A stretch of 55,467 nt of DNA from UBA9715 sp045614225 (GTDB lineage: Bacteria; Actinomycetota; Coriobacteriia; Coriobacteriales; Eggerthellaceae). The notes beneath the pieces are model-generated. The model was given only the letters and a program-made list of their open reading frames with translations, searched no databases and was not told the origin of the DNA. The position numbers and the translations under genes are program-made. Positions 49,963 through 55,467 of the stretch are shown here, piece by piece; within the stretch, counting starts at the first letter, position 1, and each line of letters begins with the position of its first letter. Where the stretch lies: contig JAZLCO010000088.1 in the NCBI GenBank assembly GCA_045614225.1, forward strand, positions 1 through 55,467. Reading direction: 5' to 3'.

Positions 49963-51078
49963 ATGCCCATCCGCATACCCGACGCATTGCCGGCCACAGA
50001 TCAGCTGGCGAGCGAGAACATATTCGTCATGACGGAATACCGCGCCATGCACCAGGACATCCGTCCATTGCGCGTGATTCTGCTGAATCTTATGCCCACG
50101 AAAATTGCGACTGAGACGCAGATTCTGCGCAAGTTGTCCAACACGCCGCTCCAAATCGAGATCACGCTGCTGCGCATGGCTAGCCACGACTCGAAGAACG
50201 TGTCCGAACAGCACCTCGAGACGTTCTATCGCACATTTGACGAAATCGAGCACGAGCATTTCGACGGCATGATCATCACGGGCGCGCCTGTCGAGTTGCT
50301 CGAGTTCGAGGATGTCGACTACTGGCCCGAGCTGTGCGACATCATGGAATGGTCGCGCACTCACGTGCACTCGACGCTCCATATTTGCTGGGGTGCGCAA
50401 GCAGGCATCTACTATCACTACGGCATCCAGAAGCACGAGCTGTCCAAGAAGATGTCAGGCGTGTTCGAGCATCGTCAGATCAAGCTCACTTCGCCGTTGC
50501 TGCGTGGTTTTGACGACCGGTTCTGGGCACCGCATTCGCGTTACACGTACGTAAATGCTGAAGACATCGAGCGGCATCCGCACCTCGAACTGGTTGCCGT
50601 TTCGGACGAGGCGGGCGTCTATATCGCCAAGAGCACGAACAGCAGGCATTTCTTCGTGTTCGGGCATCCCGAGTACGACCGTGCGACGCTCAATTCCGAA
50701 TACGAGCGAGACGTTGCGCGTGGACTCGACATCGCCGTGCCCGCTCACTACTACCCTGAAGACGATCCGTCGCAACCGCCCAGCTCGAACTGGCGCGCGC
50801 ATGCGCAGTTGCTCTACACGAACTGGTTGAACTACTACGTGTACCAGACGACACCGTATGACATCGAGCAAGCGGGTGAGGAAGAGACGAACAGGATTGA
50901 CGAAGAAGAAGCCCACAAAGCTCACTTGCGCAAGAGGTCGACGCCTGTGCCCGTTCCGAAACCTGCGGAGTCATCGTCTGAGTTCCTGCGTGCCGAGAAC
51001 GAAGACGACGATGGTTACGATCCGTATTCCGATCGTCGTGAGGAATCGCCGCTTTTCGAACCCGATCCCTGGAAATAA
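49963..51078 (+). CDS. metA: homoserine O-acetyltransferase (MetA family)
   Basis: MetA acylates homoserine in methionine synthesis. The 371-residue protein has the catalytic Cys142 in HICWGAQAGI and the homoserine-binding ITGAPVELLEFEDVDYW segment. Residue 111 is Glu, which in studied MetA proteins gives acetyl-CoA specificity; Gly at this place gives succinyl-CoA use in E. coli. This points to an acetyl-homoserine route. A C-terminal tail of about 60 residues (acidic, Pro/Ser-rich) exceeds the usual length. GAGGAGG precedes the ATG. I saw no SAM riboswitch in the 220-bp leader. Confidence 0.94.
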   Translation: MPIRIPDALPATDQLASENIFVMTEYRAMHQDIRPLRVILLNLMPTKIATETQILRKLSNTPLQIEITLLRMASHDSKNVSEQHLETFYRTFDEIEHEHFDGMIITGAPVELLEFEDVDYWPELCDIMEWSRTHVHSTLHICWGAQAGIYYHYGIQKHELSKKMSGVFEHRQIKLTSPLLRGFDDRFWAPHSRYTYVNAEDIERHPHLELVAVSDEAGVYIAKSTNSRHFFVFGHPEYDRATLNSEYERDVARGLDIAVPAHYYPEDDPSQPPSSNWRAHAQLLYTNWLNYYVYQTTPYDIEQAGEEETNRIDEEEAHKAHLRKRSTPVPVPKPAESSSEFLRAENEDDDGYDPYSDRREESPLFEPDPWK

Positions 51079-51128
51079 GCATCGTGGAAGGGCGGTTTCC
51101 CACCACGAGGCGACTTGAAGGAGACACC

Positions 51129-51620
51129 ATGAAGGAAATGCCTGCAAACCAGCTCGACCCTCGCGTAAAGAATGTGTGGCGCATCAACGATGCCATCTGG
51201 ATTGTCCTGATCTTCGCATGCTTGGCTGTGATGCCGGCAATATTGATGGCGTCTCATGCAACTGCGTCAATTGGCCGCACCTTGCTGTTGGCGGTCGGAA
51301 TCTGCTTTGTCGTGGTGCTCGTCGTTTGGCTCGTGGTGTTGCCCCCGATTCGCTTTGCCCGCTGGAGATACCAAGTGTCCGAGGACTATCTGGACATCGC
51401 AAAGGGGATTATCTGGCGCAAGCGCTACACCATCCCGTTCATTCGCGTGCAGAATACTGACACGCGCCAAGGGCCCATCTTGCGCGCGTTCGGCCTGGCC
51501 AGCGTGACGGTTTCGACGGCAGCGCACGGGCACGAGATTCCAGGCCTGCAGTTCGACACGGCAGAACAGCTGCGCGATCGTGCCGCTGAGCTGGCGCGTC
51601 TCGCTCGCGAGGATGTGTAA
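51129..51620 (+). CDS. bacterial PH-domain membrane protein (YdbS-like)
   Basis: The 163-residue protein has two transmembrane helices (about 20-42 and 55-78) followed by a bPH2 (DUF304) domain with RYQVSEDYLDIAKGIIWRKR and IPFIRVQNTDTRQGP. In Bacillus, YdbS and YdbT act together in protection against a peptide bacteriocin. The next gene, starting 3 nt after the stop codon, is the YdbT partner. I chose the ATG at 51129 with AAGGAGAC; the open frame begins earlier at 51084. Confidence 0.88.
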   Translation: MKEMPANQLDPRVKNVWRINDAIWIVLIFACLAVMPAILMASHATASIGRTLLLAVGICFVVVLVVWLVVLPPIRFARWRYQVSEDYLDIAKGIIWRKRYTIPFIRVQNTDTRQGPILRAFGLASVTVSTAAHGHEIPGLQFDTAEQLRDRAAELARLAREDV

Positions 51621-51623
51621 GAC

Positions 51624-53564
51624 ATGACCAGATGGTTCTGCCCGCAATGCGGGCAAGAAAACAATGGGAATTTCTGCACTGCGTGCGGCACCACCGTTCC
51701 CCAACCCCTGAGACAGGCCGCCGAAAGCGAGCAAGCGGTCAGCTCGCCGCAGCCGAGCCCATTCGTCGTGACGTTCGAGACCGGTCGGCATTACAAGGTG
51801 CATAAGAGCTATGTTTGGTTGGGCCCGGTCGTTGCCGTGCTTGCCGTTGCTGTCATCGCTCTTGCAAACAGCATGCCTGGGATCATGCAGGGCATTTCTG
51901 CTTTGCGAGATTCCGATGTGCATATTCCCGTATTTGCCGCTGTGGTGGGCGTCGTCGTCGGCCTCGTTGCTCTCTACGGTATTGTCCTGGCCGTTTACGC
52001 TCTTGCGTACAAGAACATGTCGTACGTGTTTGACGAACGCGAGTTCAGCTTCTATTCCGGAATCATCACCAAGCGTCGTACGCACATTCCCTATGCGCGC
52101 GTGCAGTCCGTCAACCACCGTGCAACGATTGTTCAGCGATTGGCTGGCGTGTGCTCGGTGTCGATCGATTCTGCTGGTGGTGCGTCGAACAAGGCGCTGC
52201 GCGTTCCGTTCCTGAGGCTCGAGACCGCCGAGCGCTTGCGCGTTGATTTGTTCGTGCGCAAAGCTGCTGTAGAAGCAGGCATGGAACATGCGGTTGCTTA
52301 CGACCCAAACGCCGATACGGCATCCATTGCTGGTGCCCAGATCGAGGCTGCGCGCATGCAGGAAGGTCGCGCACAGGCGCCCGTCGCCCCCGGTGCGCCA
52401 GTTGTAGGCATGCCAGGCGGGTCGGTTGGGCAGGCTGGAACGGCCAACCCCAACGCGCTCGATACGGTCGGCGGAGTCGTCGGCGACTGGCGTGGAGCCT
52501 ATGGTGGTTTGGTTGCAGGTCTCGAGCCGGCATCCTACGAACTGGGCCTTTCGAATCACGAGCTTATGTTCACCAGCATCTCGCACAGCGCGCCCCTGGC
52601 TGTCGCGGTGGTGCTTGGCCTCAGTTTCGCAGTCAGCATCGGCAGCATCGCGTTCGTTGGCGACTCGTTCTCGCGCACCATGGTGGCTTTCATGGTCCCC
52701 ATCGTCTTGGGCACCGTTCTGGTGTCGTGGCTGATAGGCGTTCTCGGCACGGCCATTTCGTTCGGGAATTTCCGTGCGCGTAGGCGTGGGTCGCGCATCG
52801 AAGTCGAGCGTGGACTGCTCCAACGCGATTTCAGTGGTATCGATATCGCACGTGTTCAGTCGGTCGAAATCAGGCAGTCGCTCATTCGTAGGATGATCGG
52901 TTATTGCGAAATATCGCTCGGACGCATCAATGCCGGTGGCGACGAGGCTGGCAAGCAGAACAACTCGAGCTCGACGCGGGGTCTCGTTGTCCATCCGTTC
53001 GTGAAGGTCGACCGTGTCGACGAGATCATCAATGGGCTGGCTCCCGAGTTGGGCGATCGGCCGCGCATGGAGGAGCTCGCGAAGCTTCCCGCACCTGCAT
53101 TCAGGCGCTCCATTCTGCGTCGTTGCATCTGGTACAACGCCGGCTTGTACATACTTATTGCGCTTGGCATCTTGGTTGTGCTTGTGAACGGCACGCCGGG
53201 CGGCATTTCGACAACTGCTGCCAGGGGGTTCTATGGCATGGTCGGCATTGTCGCTGCAATCTGCGTGGTCTACACGGTTGGGCGAGCTGTGGGTGCCGTG
53301 TTCTGGGCGCGCGGGTCTGGCTACACATGGAATCGCAATTATTTGATGCTTTTCAACGATGGCTTATCGGTCGAACGCGTGATCATCCCACGCCAGAAAA
53401 TCCAGTCAGGTTCAACGCGCAACAATCCGTTCCAGCGTCGCCTTTCCCTCACGGGCATCTCGGCAATGACCGCCGCTGGCACGCGTTCCACGTCTGTAAA
53501 GCTCATAGACGTTCCCGACGAGGTTGGCGCCGCCTATCTGGAATGGCTCAAGCCCCGCCACTAG
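51624..53564 (+). CDS. PH-domain membrane protein with N-terminal zinc ribbon (YdbT-like)
   Basis: The 646-residue protein starts with a zinc ribbon CPQCGQENNGNFCTACG (residues 6-22). Helix pairs and three bPH2-type repeats follow, with YARVQSVNHRATIVQR, IARVQSVEIRQSLIRR and IPRQKIQSGSTRNNPFQRR marking each. A Pro/Ala-rich linker lies near 250-275. The ribbon resembles those in the SPFH protein at 23701-25044. Bacillus YdbT lacks such a ribbon to my knowledge. It is coupled to the YdbS-like gene. A membrane-protection role is inferred. Confidence 0.88.
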   Translation: MTRWFCPQCGQENNGNFCTACGTTVPQPLRQAAESEQAVSSPQPSPFVVTFETGRHYKVHKSYVWLGPVVAVLAVAVIALANSMPGIMQGISALRDSDVHIPVFAAVVGVVVGLVALYGIVLAVYALAYKNMSYVFDEREFSFYSGIITKRRTHIPYARVQSVNHRATIVQRLAGVCSVSIDSAGGASNKALRVPFLRLETAERLRVDLFVRKAAVEAGMEHAVAYDPNADTASIAGAQIEAARMQEGRAQAPVAPGAPVVGMPGGSVGQAGTANPNALDTVGGVVGDWRGAYGGLVAGLEPASYELGLSNHELMFTSISHSAPLAVAVVLGLSFAVSIGSIAFVGDSFSRTMVAFMVPIVLGTVLVSWLIGVLGTAISFGNFRARRRGSRIEVERGLLQRDFSGIDIARVQSVEIRQSLIRRMIGYCEISLGRINAGGDEAGKQNNSSSTRGLVVHPFVKVDRVDEIINGLAPELGDRPRMEELAKLPAPAFRRSILRRCIWYNAGLYILIALGILVVLVNGTPGGISTTAARGFYGMVGIVAAICVVYTVGRAVGAVFWARGSGYTWNRNYLMLFNDGLSVERVIIPRQKIQSGSTRNNPFQRRLSLTGISAMTAAGTRSTSVKLIDVPDEVGAAYLEWLKPRH

Positions 53565-53679
53565 TCAACAAGAACAGTTCTTTTTCAGCTAGCTCCATTT
53601 CGGGCTTACCATCCTTTTGGCCGCTCCACGAGCTGATGCGGTACAATTGCTGGTACCACACGACGATAGGAGGCATGAC

Positions 53680-54150
53680 ATGGCTCGTTACGTTCGCATT
53701 TTTGCATCGCTTGACGGCGCTTCGACCCAGTACGCGGTTGCACGCCGCGCGCTGTCCATCGCACACGACAACAATGCCGAAGTCCTGTTCGGCCATGTCA
53801 TCGATTCCGTTCCGTACGAGGCAAACGGCATCGACTTCAGCGCGTTGTGCGAAGACGGTCTTGCGCGCATCGAGGAAGAGCTCGAGCCGCTGCTCACACG
53901 CGCACGCCACGACGAGGAGATCCCGAGCGTAGACGTGCAGGTGCGCGCTGGGCGCATTACCGACACGCTTGACGATGCGCTCATCAAGCCGTTCGACCCC
54001 GATTTGGTCATCTGCGGTGTCCGCGGTTTGTCGAACGTCAAGTACGCATTCGTAGGCAGCGTTTCGACTTTCCTCATTCGCAACATGGAATGCGATGTGC
54101 TGGTCGTCAAGCCCGAGTCGCTCGACAAGTCGGACGAGTACGGCGACTAA
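53680..54150 (+). CDS. universal stress protein
   Basis: The 156-residue UspA-family protein has the ATP-binding motif G-2x-G-9x-G-S intact in GVRGLSNVKYAFVGS near the C-terminus and a short VRIFASLDGASTQYAVA first strand. The ligand is probably ATP. I chose the ATG at 53680 because TAGGAGG precedes it by 7 nt; the frame opens at 53617 without one. A strong terminator follows. Confidence 0.92.
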   Translation: MARYVRIFASLDGASTQYAVARRALSIAHDNNAEVLFGHVIDSVPYEANGIDFSALCEDGLARIEEELEPLLTRARHDEEIPSVDVQVRAGRITDTLDDALIKPFDPDLVICGVRGLSNVKYAFVGSVSTFLIRNMECDVLVVKPESLDKSDEYGD

Positions 54151-54159
54151 AGGAACACC

Positions 54160-54183
54160 GGGGCGACGGGAGTCGCCCCTTTT
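54160..54183 (+). terminator. terminator of the universal stress protein gene
   Basis: An 8-bp stem (GGGGCGAC / GTCGCCCC) with a GGGA loop is followed by TTTT. Confidence 0.88.
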
Positions 54184-54205
54184 AGCGTAGGCGAAAGGAA
54201 CAAGG

Positions 54206-55384
54206 ATGATTAACGAGCGCATGTACCAGCTGGGAAGCCAGCCGAACATGATTCGCAAACTGTACGCATACGGTCTCGATCGCAAAGCCGAGGTGGGCGA
54301 GGAGAACGTCTTCGACTATTCCATCGGCAATCCGTCCATTCCAGCGCCAGCCGCTGTGCGAGCGCGCATTGAGGAGCTGCTTGAGGAACCGGCTGAGCAG
54401 CTGCATGCCTACACCATGTCTCCCGGTCTTCAATCGGCGCGCCAAGCTGTTGCCGACAACCTTCGCGAGCGCTTCGGCGTTGAGGCGACGTTCGACAAGG
54501 TGTATTTGACCGCTGGCGCCACAGCGGCGCTCTACATCTCGGTTGCCGCCATCACGCATCCGGGTGACGAAGTCATCGTGAACACTCCGTATTTCGCCGA
54601 GTACAAGGTCATGACCGAGTCGGCGGGTTGCACGCTCGTCGAGGTACCCATGCGCTCGAGCGATTTCCAGCTCGACATCGACGCGCTGCGCCAGGCGATT
54701 ACCGAGAAAACAGCGGCAATGGTCATCAACTCGCCGAATAATCCTGTCGGATGTATCTACACGCAGGAGAACATCGAAGCGCTGGCATCGCTGCTCGTCG
54801 AGAAGGAACAGGAATATGGCCATCCGATTTACCTGATCAGCGACGAGCCGTACCGTGAGATCACCTACGGAGCTGACGTTCCGTTCACGGCCAATTATTA
54901 CGATGACACCATCGTGTGCTACTCGTGGGCCAAGAGCTTGTCGCTTCCCGGTGAGCGTATCGGCTATGTGTACGTGAACAACCGCATGCAAGATGCGGAC
55001 AACGTGTTCGCAGCCGTGTGCGGTGCCGGACGTGCACTCGGGTTCATCTGCGCGCCCGTCATGTTCCAGCGCGTTATCGAAACGTGCATCAAGGAACCTA
55101 CCAACGTCGACGCCTACGCCGAAAACCGCAAGATCCTCTGCAGCATGCTCGACGAGCTCGGCTACGAGTACATTCCACCCGATGGCGCGTTCTATCTCTG
55201 GGTGAAGGCGCTCGAGGAAGACGATGATGCGTTCAGCGAAGCCGCGAAGGCTCATGACCTGCTGCTCGTGCCCGCATCATGCTTCGGCGGCCATGGTTGG
55301 GTGCGTGCGAGCTACTGCATCAGCCCCGAGAGCATCAAGAACTCCCGTAAAGCGTGGGCAGCGCTCAAGAAGGATTACAGCTAG
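54206..55384 (+). CDS. PLP-dependent class I aminotransferase
   Basis: The 392-residue enzyme is a fold-type I aminotransferase of the aspartate-aminotransferase class. It shows TAGATAALYISVAA for the phosphate region, INSPNNPVG for the ring-contact Asn, ISDEPYREITYG for the Asp-Tyr pair, and SWAKSLSLPGERIGY with the Schiff-base Lys. The final Arg in WVRASYCIS binds the substrate carboxylate. The substrate cannot be set from the sequence. GAAAGGAAC precedes the ATG. The stop codon touches a 27-bp palindrome. Confidence 0.93.
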   Translation: MINERMYQLGSQPNMIRKLYAYGLDRKAEVGEENVFDYSIGNPSIPAPAAVRARIEELLEEPAEQLHAYTMSPGLQSARQAVADNLRERFGVEATFDKVYLTAGATAALYISVAAITHPGDEVIVNTPYFAEYKVMTESAGCTLVEVPMRSSDFQLDIDALRQAITEKTAAMVINSPNNPVGCIYTQENIEALASLLVEKEQEYGHPIYLISDEPYREITYGADVPFTANYYDDTIVCYSWAKSLSLPGERIGYVYVNNRMQDADNVFAAVCGAGRALGFICAPVMFQRVIETCIKEPTNVDAYAENRKILCSMLDELGYEYIPPDGAFYLWVKALEEDDDAFSEAAKAHDLLLVPASCFGGHGWVRASYCISPESIKNSRKAWAALKKDYS

Positions 55385-55410
55385 CCGAAAAGGGGCGGCC
55401 CCTTTTCGGC
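55384..55410. terminator. palindromic hairpin after the aminotransferase gene
   Basis: Two 13-nt arms (GCCGAAAAGGGGC / GCCCCTTTTCGGC) meet at one G. The left arm begins at the last base of the stop codon. There is no U-tract outside the stem. Confidence 0.7.
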
Positions 55411-55442
55411 TGCTCATATTGGGTCAAACCACTTTCGTACCG

Positions 55443-55467
55443 AGTGGCACAGTGCTCCCTGGGAAGG
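55443..55467. repeat. nested palindromic repeat, copy 3 (cut by window end)
   Basis: AGTGGCACAGTGCTCCCTGG and the bases after it match the left half of copy 2 (31522) with one difference over 24 bases. The right half lies outside the window. Confidence 0.75.

Noticed and set aside
51267..52994. 575-codon minus-strand frame across the YdbS/YdbT genes
   Set aside because: It is a shadow of two clear PH-domain genes with good ribosome sites.
1..55467. CRISPR array, prophage, insertion sequence or toxin-antitoxin pair
   Set aside because: No regularly spaced direct repeats, integrase, transposase, or small paired toxin and antitoxin ORFs could be supported anywhere in the window.

Overview
The window looks like ordinary chromosome from a GC-rich, Gram-positive-type bacterium, most probably an actinomycete of the class Coriobacteriia (Eggerthellaceae-like). 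The reasons are an actinobacterial-type integration host factor (23186-23494), a Veg-family protein, a CIRCE operator before htpG, YdjGHI- and YdbST-type membrane modules shared with Firmicutes, an MBOAT/DHHW surface O-acetylation set, and strong AGGAGG ribosome sites. This placement is inference from gene content; no marker gene was aligned. I see no phage, integrase, transposase, CRISPR array or conjugation gene.

Layout. 31-5338: truA with an overlapping small ORF, two alpha/beta hydrolases, a sirtuin, a two-TM potassium channel and an unknown membrane protein preceded by a 12-bp tandem repeat. 5624-7508 (minus): a sulfur-relay pair, a rhodanese-TusA-DsrE fusion and a ThiF/MoeB-type E1 enzyme. 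7885-9422: tRNA-Ala(CGC), veg, galU. 9549-15326: a G3E (CobW-like) GTPase, a 678-residue ArsM-ArsS fusion, a homocysteine-methyltransferase-like protein that has lost its zinc cysteines, a small unknown protein and an MscS channel. 15381-15549: a structured RNA that resembles 6S RNA. 15632-20265: DUF948 protein, AI-2E-family permease and alaS. 20344-23494: YigZ/IMPACT, a LysR regulator with a perfect palindromic operator, a DEDDh exonuclease and mIHF.

23701-29329 (minus): apt, a DUF2064-type glycosyltransferase, then a YdjG-YdjH-YdjI-like membrane module (zinc-ribbon protein, TPM protein, SPFH protein). 29541-31454: htpG behind a CIRCE element and a terminator-like hairpin. 31600-37325 (minus): a 1621-residue protein made of two YhgE/Pip units, and a SpoU-type rRNA methyltransferase. 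37468-41944: an MBOAT acyltransferase and two tandem DHHW proteins. 42002-46363: mazG, a RelQ-type alarmone synthetase, an amino-acid binding lipoprotein and a permease with an extra secreted N-terminal domain. 46453-49740 (minus): a MacB-type exporter. 49963-55384: metA (acetyl-CoA type by residue 111), a YdbS/YdbT pair, a universal stress protein and a class I aminotransferase.

The most interesting content is the metalloid/sulfur chemistry. The ArsM-ArsS fusion carries the methyltransferase cysteines and radical-SAM motif expected for organoarsenical (arsenosugar-type) synthesis. It sits directly behind a GTPase of the metallochaperone class, and a glycosyltransferase of the type that accompanies ArsS in other genomes lies about 15 kb away. 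A second theme is a family of nested palindromes (14137, 31522, 55443) and of GGGAC-n-GTCCC-cored hairpins between genes.
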